This document shows, piece by piece, positions 1 to 7,172 of a stretch of 18,334 bases of DNA. Both the position numbers and the translations under genes were made by a program. How positions within the stretch are numbered: the first letter of the stretch is position 1; every line of letters begins with the position of its first letter. The notes beneath the pieces are model-generated. The model was given only the letters and a program-made list of their open reading frames with translations. It ran no database searches and was not told the origin of the DNA. Source of the stretch: CAYJII01 sp964370225 (GTDB lineage Bacteria; Bacillota; Clostridia; Oscillospirales; Ruminococcaceae); NCBI GenBank assembly GCA_964370225.1, contig CAYJII010000042.1, positions 1 through 18,334 on the forward strand. Direction: 5' to 3'.

Positions 1-1
1 T

Positions 2-283
2 GAAAATAGGATTTTGTTTTATAAGCAAGTGTGGCTTGATAGATTTATGATTGATAAAAAATATCAAGGCAAAGGATATGGCAAGAAATCTATGAAGCTA
101 ATTCTTCAAAAATTGCACGAAGATTATAGATGTAAAAAAATATATCTATCAGTTCATGAAGATAACTACAATGCAATTAGTCTTTATGAAAAATTAGGAT
201 TTAAGAAAACTATATTTAAAGACCCAAAAGGCGAGCGGATTATGACACGGACAAATCGAGATAGCATATGGAGGGACAAATAA
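2..283 (+). CDS. GNAT acetyltransferase, BltD-like (5'-truncated by window edge)
   Basis: This is the C-terminal part of a GNAT-fold N-acetyltransferase. The frame is open to the left edge, so the true start lies outside the window and the TTG at 14 is not a real start. The visible protein carries the acetyl-CoA pyrophosphate-binding signature Q-G-K-G-Y-G-K (motif A). It ends with the family-typical NxxAISLYEKLGF stretch (motif B). The segment VWLDRFMIDKKYQGKGYG and the closing GERIM resemble BltD-type spermine/spermidine acetyltransferases of Bacillus, which acetylate polyamines with acetyl-CoA in the cytoplasm. The stop at 281-283 overlaps the ATG (268) of the decayed cardiolipin synthase, so the two were probably translationally coupled. 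GNAT membership is secure; the polyamine substrate is inferred from remembered similarity. Confidence 0.8.
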   Translation, partial: ENRILFYKQVWLDRFMIDKKYQGKGYGKKSMKLILQKLHEDYRCKKIYLSVHEDNYNAISLYEKLGFKKTIFKDPKGERIMTRTNRDSIWRDK

Positions 284-736
284 AAATAGCATTATCGAAT
301 ATATTTGCACGTTCTGTTGCAATAATTATAACTGTCATCCTACAAATCAGCTTATAGGTTGGGCTTGTTTACTTGCTCGGTGATTTTTCCGAGTGGCTAC
401 TTATCATACTTCCTCTTTTCAGTCTTTTATGTATAGTTTACATTATTATCCAAGACACATATCAAGAAAATAAAATAACATGGGTTATTCTAATGTTTAC
501 ACTTCCCTTAGTGGGCGGTTTGATTTATGCCTTTTTTAGTGGACACAGAGTAAGTAAACGAAAAAAGAAATTTAAAAAGCATTGACCACAATTTTGAAAA
601 TGCAATGAATAATTGTGAAAATCAATATTTACAATTGTTAAAAGATGATGTCCAAGCCCTTAGGCAATCTGAATATTTGAATAAAGTAGCTTGTGCTCCT
701 GCTCATATAAATACAAAAGTGTTAGTCCTAATTTGA
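268..736 (+). pseudogene. cls: cardiolipin synthase remnant (N-terminal fragment, stop plus frameshift)
   Basis: Read from ATG 268, this encodes the membrane-anchoring PLDNc region of a clostridial-type cardiolipin synthase: two hydrophobic helices with an ITWVILMFTLPLVGGLIYAFF segment between and after them. Three lesions are visible. There is an in-frame TAG at 355-357. A frameshift lies in the A-rich stretch near 561-580: the first frame stops at 583-585, while the next frame continues with a charged linker ending in RQSEYLNKVACAPAHINTKV, as expected after the anchor. Finally, the protein ends where the inverted-repeat element at 715-775 begins. Neither PLD catalytic HxKxxxxD motif is present, so no phospholipid synthase activity is possible. 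A 70-residue open frame from TTG 373 could still be translated, but there is no sign it is functional. Confidence 0.75.
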
Positions 737-775
737 CCTCAAAAACCACTGAGATATAATAGGACTAACACTTTT
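715..775. repeat. short inverted-repeat element (MITE- or IS-end-like)
   Basis: Arms AAAAGTGTTAGTCCTA (715-730) and TAGGACTAACACTTTT (760-775) are perfect 16-bp complements around a 29-nt loop. The same 16-mer recurs alone at 1706-1721 and, inverted, at 17767-17782, so this is a dispersed repeat and not only a local hairpin. It truncates the cls remnant. The right arm ends in a T-run, so the transcript could also act as a terminator. No flanking target duplication is evident. Confidence 0.6.
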
Positions 776-811
776 TGCTCAAAACATCAAGTAATATATA
801 AAAACCTATGT

Positions 812-840
812 TATAATAACTTCATAATAAACGTTTATTA
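812..840 (+). promoter_or_regulatory. -10 element and perfect palindrome upstream of araC-GGDEF gene
   Basis: TATAAT lies at 812-817, with no convincing -35 at 17 bp. Seven bases downstream is TAATAAACGTTTATTA (825-840), a perfect 16-bp palindrome with a central CG, placed about where transcription would start. Central-CG palindromes of this form are typical of LacI-family operators (family knowledge). That it is an operator is an inference. Confidence 0.5.
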
Positions 841-863
841 ATTTGCAGAAAGGAAGTGTGTAG

Positions 864-1661
864 ATGAAAAATTTCATGGCACTCACAGAAGCAATAAACT
901 ATATTGATGAAAATATATATGAAGATTTGCATAGAGAAACCATTGCAGAAAATTCATTCATTTCACTTTCGTCGCTTGAAAAAATTTTTCGATACGCACT
1001 CCACTTAAGCATTTCAGATTATATCACAAGACGAAAAATGACAGTGGCAGCAATGGAAATATCCAAAAAGCGAGACAATATAACCGAGATTGCCTATAAA
1101 TTAGGCTATGCCTCGCCAGAGGTGTTTTCCAGAGCGTTCAAACGAGTTTGGGGAATAATTCCGTCTGAATTTAATAAAAAACATAAATTCACAGGACTTT
1201 TCCCGAAAATAAATTTTAACTACATAGAAGGAGAGTGTTTATACATGGCAAGAAAACAAGTTGACATTAGCTTAGCATATGATTTTTTGAAAGAAAATCA
1301 TGGAACATATGTGTTATGCTTTGACATTAAAGGTTTGATGGGAATAAATAAGATTTCTCACAAAGCAGGAGATTTGGCAATTTTAGAAATGGTAAAAAGG
1401 CTCGAAAAATACGCAACAGATGAAATGTGCATTTTGAGAGTAGGCGGAGATGAGTTTGTGGTCATCACCTGCTTAAAAGAAGAGAAAGAAGCTAAAATTT
1501 TAATGAAAAAAATATTAAGTCATAACGAGGAACCAATTTTATTTGAAGAGCAAAATATTCCGATTTCTCTGTGGTGCGGTATTGTGACGATTCCTGGGGC
1601 ATTGCGATATGGTGAATTTTTCACACAAGTACACAGTACGATTATGGAGAGTAAAAAATAA
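864..1661 (+). CDS. AraC-type HTH regulator fused to a GGDEF domain
   Basis: This 265-residue cytosolic protein has an AraC/XylS two-helix-turn-helix DNA-binding domain at about residues 8-106, with the second recognition unit around ITEIAYKLGYASPEVFSRAFKR. A linker leads into a diguanylate-cyclase-like domain at about 135-262. The signature is intact (VGGDEF, 193-198). The metal-binding Asp of the first strand (FDIKG, D154) and the IN..SHKAGD stretch (161-170) are partly conserved. The domain is short, lacks the usual DxLTGLxNR start, and has no RxxD inhibitory site. It may therefore bind GTP or c-di-GMP as a sensor instead of making it. The order is unusual, because AraC domains more often sit C-terminal to their sensor. 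The ATG follows an AAAGGAAG ribosome-binding site. The gene appears monocistronic, ending at a hairpin terminator. Domain calls are firm; function is open. Confidence 0.85.
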   Translation: MKNFMALTEAINYIDENIYEDLHRETIAENSFISLSSLEKIFRYALHLSISDYITRRKMTVAAMEISKKRDNITEIAYKLGYASPEVFSRAFKRVWGIIPSEFNKKHKFTGLFPKINFNYIEGECLYMARKQVDISLAYDFLKENHGTYVLCFDIKGLMGINKISHKAGDLAILEMVKRLEKYATDEMCILRVGGDEFVVITCLKEEKEAKILMKKILSHNEEPILFEEQNIPISLWCGIVTIPGALRYGEFFTQVHSTIMESKK

Positions 1662-1666
1662 TATTA

Positions 1667-1700
1667 AGAGCACTTTTGAGTAATCGAAAGTGCTCTATTT
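1667..1700. terminator. bidirectional hairpin terminator between convergent genes
   Basis: AGAGCACTTT (1667-1676) pairs with AAAGTGCTCT (1687-1696) over a 10-nt loop. Downstream on + is only a weak T tract (ATTTG). On the - strand a TAATATTATTTTTT tract follows. It sits between the 3' ends of the AraC-GGDEF gene and the large leftward gene, so it probably serves both. Confidence 0.7.
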
Positions 1701-1705
1701 GTCAC

Positions 1706-1721
1706 AAAAGTGTTAGTCCTA
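1706..1721 (+). repeat. solo copy of the 16-bp repeat AAAAGTGTTAGTCCTA
   Basis: This is identical over 16 bp to the left arm of the element at 715-775, in the same orientation, with no partner arm nearby. It lies in the 155-nt intergenic stretch between convergent genes. Nothing else recognisable follows up to 1816. A solo end is consistent with a remnant of an insertion element. Confidence 0.5.
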
Positions 1722-1816
1722 AATTCTCCTTATCCTCTGGTGTGACCCGTTTTGGATAATGGGAGAGCACCAATACTGAATTACGCTTAGGGAAAATAAT
1801 GGCTACATCTAATAAA

Positions 1817-4800
1817 TCAAAATGTGACTTTTATGCACTTAACCGCACCGTCTCTGTAGAATATGTGTTCGCTCATTTCTTTTGATAAAATAGTATTCTC
1901 CTGTGTGAGGACTGTCCCGTCTGTAAGTTCTAATACAAGTGAAGTTTCACCTGTTTTTGTGTATATAACAGGGACTGCACACACAGAAAAACTTAGCTTC
2001 CCACTCTTTTGGTATTCGCTTGGGTTTACAAAAGCAGTGTTAAATTTTATCGCTCCGTCTTCTACTATTACACCCAATTCACCACGACGCATTAATATTG
2101 ATTCTTTTACTTGCCCCGTCATACCAGGTTGCTCGCTTTTTTTGTTGAACGAAGTGTGTGAGTATGGCTCAATCGGGATAGCGTTACATATATGCGAAGG
2201 CTTGCGGAAAACAAACCCGTTTGTTAGCTTTCGATATGTATCATACACTTTACTAACATCGCCTTTTAACGCACTCGCACGTTGCGCCACTTCAAGCACA
2301 GCAAGTGTCAGCTTAGCATTTTGATGCCAGTATACACAGCCGATTCCCTCGAATTTGTACATGTTTTGACTGCGCCCTGTGAAACTTTTGTGCCCAAAAA
2401 TGCGCTCAAATTCAATAATTATTGCATATTTTTCTAATTTGTTATAGTATGATTTTTCGAGTAGTTCTTCCAATTTCCCCTGTGTAGTAATGGATGGAGC
2501 AAAATGCTTAATGCCACTTACATCTTGGATAATCACCATATTATCTGGTTTGACATCAATGTTAATAGTATTGCGAGTGTAAAACAATGCGGTTTTTTGT
2601 ACAGGATATAGATAATGACAACCATTTTCGGTATCGAGTAGAGGTTTCTCCATGTTTTTTAGTAAATTTAATGTTTCAGCTTCGTTTAATAGACCACTGC
2701 CAATTACAGCTGATTGTCCCTCGAGCATTCCACGCATTGGAGAAATAGAAAAATCTGAATGCAACAGATTGTATGTAGTGTAAAGCTCACCTTTGTTTCG
2801 AGTAATGGTTTCGTTTATCGCTAATTCACACTGCTTTAAAAACGCAGTGAGGCTCTCTGCTGAAACCTTCTTTTTACCACTAAAACCATTTTTATACACA
2901 GTAGTGCGGTATGCAGAAAATCTTTCCCCCATTTCATCAAGCAAAGTTTTTTCACTATCTTCGTATGCTTTATCGTATTTCGATAAAATAACGGTCAAGT
3001 CTGTGATGAAGTCCACAACTTCGGAAGATATACTAAATGAAGCGTTTTCATTTTTTAGAATGTCCAATAGAAATTGCACATAGCCATGCATGTGGTACAC
3101 AGTCACCATGGAAAGCCCGATTCCCACTATCGCATTATTTGCATCATTCCACTCGGGGCGCTGTGTATTCATCCATACACCACCGCCGACATACAGATTT
3201 GACATCTTGCTAAGTAGTGGAATAAATAACTTTTCCAATAGCGAAACATGTAAAACTTCATCATTTGATATGACTAATTTTGCGTCCGTCCCAAAAGTCT
3301 CGCATAATTTTTCTACCTCACTATCTCTATTCCAATCAAACTTTATCGTGTTCTTGCTATCCTTTAGTATCTCGGAATATTCATTGATGCGATACGGTAC
3401 ATTTGCATATGTGAATATATCTTTGCTAAGCAAGCTTTTTAACTGTGACGGGAAATGACGATTAAGACCGTTTAACAGGCGGAGTAAATAAATAATTTGG
3501 TGGTCGCCCCAATACCCGAAACCCGAAAACAGTTCGCCCTCTTCAGGTTTTTCCCAATCAATGCCGTCACGATATATGCGATATGGGTTAAAGCCGTCAA
3601 TAGTGGAAGCGTTGACAAATTTAGCAATCATATTCTCGTAATACGCAGGAAATGAAGTTCCGAGTGCTTCCCAGTTTTGGAAAATGTCACGCCAGTTTCC
3701 CTCATAACTATTTACACGATTACCGTCTTCATCTTTTAGGTGTATATTAAATCTGTTCCAAGGACGAGTTGGGTCACCGTGACGTCTGGAGAATGAGAGT
3801 GGCATAAATTCAAGTGCCATTCGGTATAGTGTTTCATCGTTTTTATAAGTTTCTTTTAGTTCGTGAATGTTTTTTATTTCATCAAGTTTTACTGAATTTT
3901 CCTCATGGCAAAACTTTTCATATGCAGATTTATTCCTCGCAGCAACAAAACTTAAAAAATCCGCTTTATCAAAATCATATCCCTTTTCAAAGGTTCCGCC
4001 CCTCATAACGTTATACATTGTGCTTGAATAGTGGTATGCGCTCGCAATTCCATCGTCAGTTTGCGATATTCCGTCCGCACCTGCAACTATTTCTTTTAGC
4101 TCATGTACACCTTTTTGTATGTCTTTGTGCAATACTTCACCACTCGGTTTTTCGCTTAATAGTTTTGCTATGGCGCAGTGGTCATACCCACTGTCTAAGA
4201 CGATATCATGCGTTTGGGAAGATTTCGCAGGAAGTAGCGCATCATATTGTATGAAGAATGCACTGCGCTTTCCATAGCAGTCGTCTTGTTTTAGCTTTTC
4301 TTTTCTGCAAAATGCAGATGGTGTAAAAGTATCCACGATGATTTTTGCGTCTTTTTTTGTTGTCCAACCGATATTTGCACGCAACACTTCAATAGGATTT
4401 GGTGTGTCGTTAATAAGTGAAGTCATGGAAAAAACTGCAACGCTTTTATCCACAATCTCAGAGGCTTTATATGCATCAACCAAAGTGCTTGCAGTCGCTT
4501 GCAATCCCGAAGCAACACCGTATGGCATGATGTTTTGCATTCCGTCTAAAATAGAAATATTTTGCTCTTCATCTAAATTATTTATTATTTCCGAGCTCTT
4601 AACAACACCGTATTTTTCGCTCGAATGGAGAGTGTATCTAAAAGTTAATCCGAGCTCACTGTTTATTTCCTCAAACATTACTTTGCAACCATAAATACTT
4701 TTGTAAATATATCTTGTTATATGCGGCATAACTATGTCCGACCTGTGAAATGGCTCCCAGAAAATGTCGCCTACCATGATTATAGTTTTAGGCCCTGTGG

Positions 4801-5017
4801 CAGCCGCTTGGTGGAGTTTGTCCTCAGTTTCATATGGGAAAAGTGAAAATTCTGCATTTTTGCGCCCTGCGGTCAATGGCCCTTGTGACGAGATAAAAAA
4901 CCACACGTCACTAGCAGTGCACACATTGATAAAAAATGGAGTTAACTCACCTGTGCACTCCATTTTATAGTATCGGTGGTCGCCGATATTTACAATTGAA
5001 TCATTAGTATTATTCAT
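1817..5017 (-). CDS. large cytosolic protein, putative carbohydrate-active enzyme
   Basis: This is a 1066-residue protein with no signal peptide or membrane helices. The frame is open back to 5188, but I place the start at ATG 5017: the only strong ribosome-binding site (AAGGAGG) lies at 5062-5056, and upstream residues look like translated leader. Conserved-looking blocks rich in Trp/Asp/Asn/Gly are DPTRPWNRFNI (about 415-425), YEGNWRDIFQNWEAL (438-452), DGFNPYRI (474-481), FSGFGYWGDHQIIYLL (about 497-512), and further on QRPEWNDANNAIVG and MRGMLEGQSAV. This pattern resembles large proteins sometimes labelled cellobiose-phosphorylase-like or (alpha/alpha)6-barrel glycosidases in Firmicutes; I cannot assign a CAZy family. 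It is transcribed divergently from a sugar ABC importer and shares its regulatory region, so it probably processes the imported oligosaccharide (inference). The gene is certain; its activity is not known. Confidence 0.75.
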   Translation of the reverse strand: MNNTNDSIVNIGDHRYYKMECTGELTPFFINVCTASDVWFFISSQGPLTAGRKNAEFSLFPYETEDKLHQAAATGPKTIIMVGDIFWEPFHRSDIVMPHITRYIYKSIYGCKVMFEEINSELGLTFRYTLHSSEKYGVVKSSEIINNLDEEQNISILDGMQNIMPYGVASGLQATASTLVDAYKASEIVDKSVAVFSMTSLINDTPNPIEVLRANIGWTTKKDAKIIVDTFTPSAFCRKEKLKQDDCYGKRSAFFIQYDALLPAKSSQTHDIVLDSGYDHCAIAKLLSEKPSGEVLHKDIQKGVHELKEIVAGADGISQTDDGIASAYHYSSTMYNVMRGGTFEKGYDFDKADFLSFVAARNKSAYEKFCHEENSVKLDEIKNIHELKETYKNDETLYRMALEFMPLSFSRRHGDPTRPWNRFNIHLKDEDGNRVNSYEGNWRDIFQNWEALGTSFPAYYENMIAKFVNASTIDGFNPYRIYRDGIDWEKPEEGELFSGFGYWGDHQIIYLLRLLNGLNRHFPSQLKSLLSKDIFTYANVPYRINEYSEILKDSKNTIKFDWNRDSEVEKLCETFGTDAKLVISNDEVLHVSLLEKLFIPLLSKMSNLYVGGGVWMNTQRPEWNDANNAIVGIGLSMVTVYHMHGYVQFLLDILKNENASFSISSEVVDFITDLTVILSKYDKAYEDSEKTLLDEMGERFSAYRTTVYKNGFSGKKKVSAESLTAFLKQCELAINETITRNKGELYTTYNLLHSDFSISPMRGMLEGQSAVIGSGLLNEAETLNLLKNMEKPLLDTENGCHYLYPVQKTALFYTRNTINIDVKPDNMVIIQDVSGIKHFAPSITTQGKLEELLEKSYYNKLEKYAIIIEFERIFGHKSFTGRSQNMYKFEGIGCVYWHQNAKLTLAVLEVAQRASALKGDVSKVYDTYRKLTNGFVFRKPSHICNAIPIEPYSHTSFNKKSEQPGMTGQVKESILMRRGELGVIVEDGAIKFNTAFVNPSEYQKSGKLSFSVCAVPVIYTKTGETSLVLELTDGTVLTQENTILSKEMSEHIFYRDGAVKCIKVTF

Positions 5018-5062
5018 AATATTGCTGTATAGCTTTGTTTTTGCTATACAGTCCACCTCCTT
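5018..5062 (-). promoter_or_regulatory. ribosome-binding site separated from AUG by a perfect hairpin
   Basis: Read on the - strand, AAGGAGG (5062-5056) is followed by TGGA, then CTGTATAGC (5051-5043), a 9-nt loop (AAAAACAAA) and GCTATACAG (5033-5025), then seven bases to ATG 5017. Linearly the spacer from GGAGG to ATG is 38 nt, too long for initiation. With the 9-bp stem folded the effective spacer is 11 nt. No other start codon lies at a normal distance, so the hairpin decides the start. Confidence 0.6.
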
Positions 5063-5081
5063 ATTTTTATTATTAATAAAT

Positions 5082-5118
5082 ATTTTATCACAGTGCATTG
5101 TAGTGAACAATGCACTGT
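5082..5118 (-). promoter_or_regulatory. promoter with embedded 12-bp-arm palindrome, for the large leftward gene
   Basis: On the - strand, TTGTTC (5110-5105) and TAAAAT (5087-5082) are 17 bp apart, a plausible sigma-A promoter. ACAGTGCATTGT (5090-5101) and ACAATGCACTGT (5107-5118) form a perfect 12-bp inverted repeat around a 5-nt centre, covering the -35 and most of the spacer. This placement fits a repressor operator. On the + strand the same hairpin is followed by TTTTCG, so a terminator role is possible, but no + gene lies upstream of it. Confidence 0.5.
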
Positions 5119-5129
5119 TTTTCGTTTTA

Positions 5130-5186
5130 GGTGTGTTTTTTTCATATAGGTATTTTACGAAAATTTTACACCGAAAAAAACACACC
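5130..5186. repeat. 14-bp perfect inverted repeat in the divergent intergenic region
   Basis: GGTGTGTTTTTTTC (5130-5143) and GAAAAAAACACACC (5173-5186) are exact complements with 29 nt between them. The repeat lies midway between the two divergent promoters. It contains homopolymer runs, but the six G/C-containing terminal bases also match exactly. It could be a pair of half-sites for a looping regulator, for example the YesN-type protein encoded downstream. This is an inference. Confidence 0.5.
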
Positions 5187-5205
5187 AAAACAGAAAATTA
5201 ACACA

Positions 5206-5235
5206 TTGTGAACAATTTGAAATTTGTATTATAAT
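5206..5235 (+). promoter_or_regulatory. promoter of the sugar ABC importer operon with small dyad
   Basis: TATAAT is at 5230-5235, and a weak -35 (TTGTGA, 5206-5211) lies 18 bp upstream. The dyad ATTGT-GA-ACAAT (5205-5216) covers the -35. It shares the sequence CATTGT...GAACAAT with the palindrome at the opposite promoter, so one regulator may control both directions. Confidence 0.5.
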
Positions 5236-5270
5236 GATATTAACAAATAAAACGCAAAGGAGAAAACATT

Positions 5271-6221
5271 ATGGAGCAACCACAAAATGTAAGCGTGCTT
5301 AAAAAACCAAAAAAAGCGTCATTAATACATCGACTATCCAAACAAATATCACTACAAGCCATGGCATTGCCCGGCGTAATATGGATGATTATATTCAATT
5401 TCATACCAATGTATTTTATAGTAGTTGCATTTCAGCGCTACATGCCAAACAAAGGAGTTTTTGGTTCAGAGTTCGTAGGGTTTAAGTACTTTATCGAATT
5501 TTTTGAGGACGACCGCTTTTGGCTTGTAATCGGAAATACTTTAGGACTAAACCTATTTAGGCTCATAGTCACTTTCCCTGCAGGTATCATTTTCGCCCTA
5601 CTATTAAACGAGATGAGTTCGCTTAGGTACAAAAAAATCGTGCAAACAGTTTCTTATCTCCCGCACTTTCTCTCGTGGGTAATAGTGGCAGGTATCATGA
5701 CAAACTGGATGTCCGAGTCGGGACTTATCACAGAACTTTTGTTTAACACGAGTCTTATTCCCGAACCGTATCACATGCTTGCAACTACAGACGGCTTTTG
5801 GAGCATATTAGTTTCAGCAGAACTTTGGAAAGAGCTCGGTTGGTCGGCGATTATCTACATAGCAGCAATCTCGGGCATTGACCCCAGCCTTTACGAAGCG
5901 GCAGAGATTGACGGAGCTGGTAGAATTCGCAAAATGTGGAACATAACCTTACCGAGTATTCGAGGCACAATTTCAGTGCTACTGGTTTTGAGTATATCAA
6001 ATCTACTTGGCAGTAACTTTGACCAGTTATTCGTATTCTTAAATCCCGTGCTCTACGACGCAGTAGATGTTATCGACATTTACGCTTACCGAATGGGTAT
6101 CGGAGCAGGGCGTTTCTCATACGCAACCGCAATAGGACTACTCCGCTCGGTTGTAGCATTCGGATTATTGCTCGGAGCAAACAAAGCTTCCGAAAAATTA
6201 ACTGGCACAGGATTGTACTAA
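5271..6221 (+). CDS. sugar ABC transporter permease, LplB/YteP type
   Basis: This 316-residue integral membrane protein belongs to the binding-protein-dependent (MalF-like) permease family. About six membrane helices are visible, the first around residues 32-55 after a basic cytosolic tail. The EAA loop that contacts the ATPase is at about 209-230 (EAAEIDGAGRIRKMWNITLP), matching the family consensus EAAxxDGAxxxxxFxxIxLP. It is followed by the second permease and a lipoprotein in the order lplB-lplC-lplA. Such importers bring oligosaccharides into Firmicutes. They normally borrow a shared MsmX-type ATPase, and indeed no ATPase is encoded in this cluster. The ATG follows AAAGGAG with good spacing. 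Family is sure; the substrate is unknown. Confidence 0.93.
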   Translation: MEQPQNVSVLKKPKKASLIHRLSKQISLQAMALPGVIWMIIFNFIPMYFIVVAFQRYMPNKGVFGSEFVGFKYFIEFFEDDRFWLVIGNTLGLNLFRLIVTFPAGIIFALLLNEMSSLRYKKIVQTVSYLPHFLSWVIVAGIMTNWMSESGLITELLFNTSLIPEPYHMLATTDGFWSILVSAELWKELGWSAIIYIAAISGIDPSLYEAAEIDGAGRIRKMWNITLPSIRGTISVLLVLSISNLLGSNFDQLFVFLNPVLYDAVDVIDIYAYRMGIGAGRFSYATAIGLLRSVVAFGLLLGANKASEKLTGTGLY

Positions 6222-6235
6222 AAGGAGGGGAACGT

Positions 6236-7138
6236 ATGCAAGCACAACAAATTAAAAAACCGAAGAGTGCGAAAATGAGCTCTCGTATTTTTGACACAGG
6301 GCTTTACATATTTATGGCTATTATATGCTTTGTGATGATATACCCCATATGGTATGTATTGGTTCAGTCTCTTAATGAGGGGTTTGACGCCGCACAAGGC
6401 GGACTATATTTTTGGCCACGTGTCTTTACGCTCGATAACTACATAGAAGTGTTCCGCGATAGCGAAATCATAATTGCCTTTGGCATAACCGTGGCGCGCA
6501 CACTTATAGCGACTACTTGCCATGTATTTTTCACAGCGATGGTAGCGTATGCATTTTCCAGAAAAGACCTCATCGGCGGGAAAATATATATGCGAATGGG
6601 TGTCATCACCATGTTCTTCTCTGGTGGACTTATTCCATCATTCATACTGATAAATGACTTAGGACTATACAATAACTTCCTTGTATATGTTATCCCCACA
6701 ATGTTCTCTTTCTTTGACTTAATAATATTCCAGTCATTTTTCAGAGGAATTCCGGACTCGCTTGAAGAAGCCGCAACTATTGACGGAGCAGGTTATTTCA
6801 CGACATTTGTTAAGGTTATTTTACCTGTATCCATGCCGGTTATTGCAACTATCACGCTATTTAATGGTGTTTATAACTGGAACGACTATTTCATGGGTAA
6901 ACTTTACTTTAATGATGAATGGCTGATGCCAATTCAAACATATCTATATCGAATGATTAACACTTCAGAAACTAGCAAATACACAATGATGGCAGGTGCC
7001 GCACAACAGAGCACTTTCACTTCAACATCGCTACAAATGGCGACCATGATTGTTACGACAATCCCAATCGTATGTATTTACCCGTTCCTACAAAAATACT
7101 TTGTAAAAGGTATGATGATAGGCTCGGTAAAAGGTTAA
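6236..7138 (+). CDS. sugar ABC transporter permease, LplC/YtcP type
   Basis: This 300-residue MalG-like permease partners with the preceding permease, 14 nt upstream in the same operon. The N-terminal helix (about 22-45) is followed by the family's periplasm-facing stretch containing FWPRVFTLDNYIEVF. The EAA loop is at about 178-202 (EEAATIDGAGYFTTFVKVILP). The C-terminus MMIGSVKG is the usual GxxKG-type ending of YtcP/LplC proteins. The two permeases should form the heterodimeric channel served by a housekeeping sugar ATPase encoded elsewhere. Start: ATG after AAAAGGAGGGG at close spacing. No anomalies were seen. Confidence 0.93.
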   Translation: MQAQQIKKPKSAKMSSRIFDTGLYIFMAIICFVMIYPIWYVLVQSLNEGFDAAQGGLYFWPRVFTLDNYIEVFRDSEIIIAFGITVARTLIATTCHVFFTAMVAYAFSRKDLIGGKIYMRMGVITMFFSGGLIPSFILINDLGLYNNFLVYVIPTMFSFFDLIIFQSFFRGIPDSLEEAATIDGAGYFTTFVKVILPVSMPVIATITLFNGVYNWNDYFMGKLYFNDEWLMPIQTYLYRMINTSETSKYTMMAGAAQQSTFTSTSLQMATMIVTTIPIVCIYPFLQKYFVKGMMIGSVKG

Positions 7139-7172
7139 AATTAACAGAAATAAATTTTAGGAGGAAATATTA

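Noticed and set aside
1863..4970. Several rightward open frames opposite the large leftward gene
   Set aside because: They are antisense shadows without ribosome-binding sites or recognisable domains; the leftward gene shows conserved blocks along its length.
5090..5118. Palindrome as a simple + strand terminator
   Set aside because: No + strand gene lies upstream for it to terminate, and it coincides with the -35 and spacer of the leftward promoter. An operator is a better reading, although the T-run leaves this open.
5018..5188. 57-residue N-terminal extension of the large leftward protein
   Set aside because: There is no ribosome-binding site for the upstream starts. The stretch overlaps the putative promoter and palindrome, and its composition looks like translated leader.
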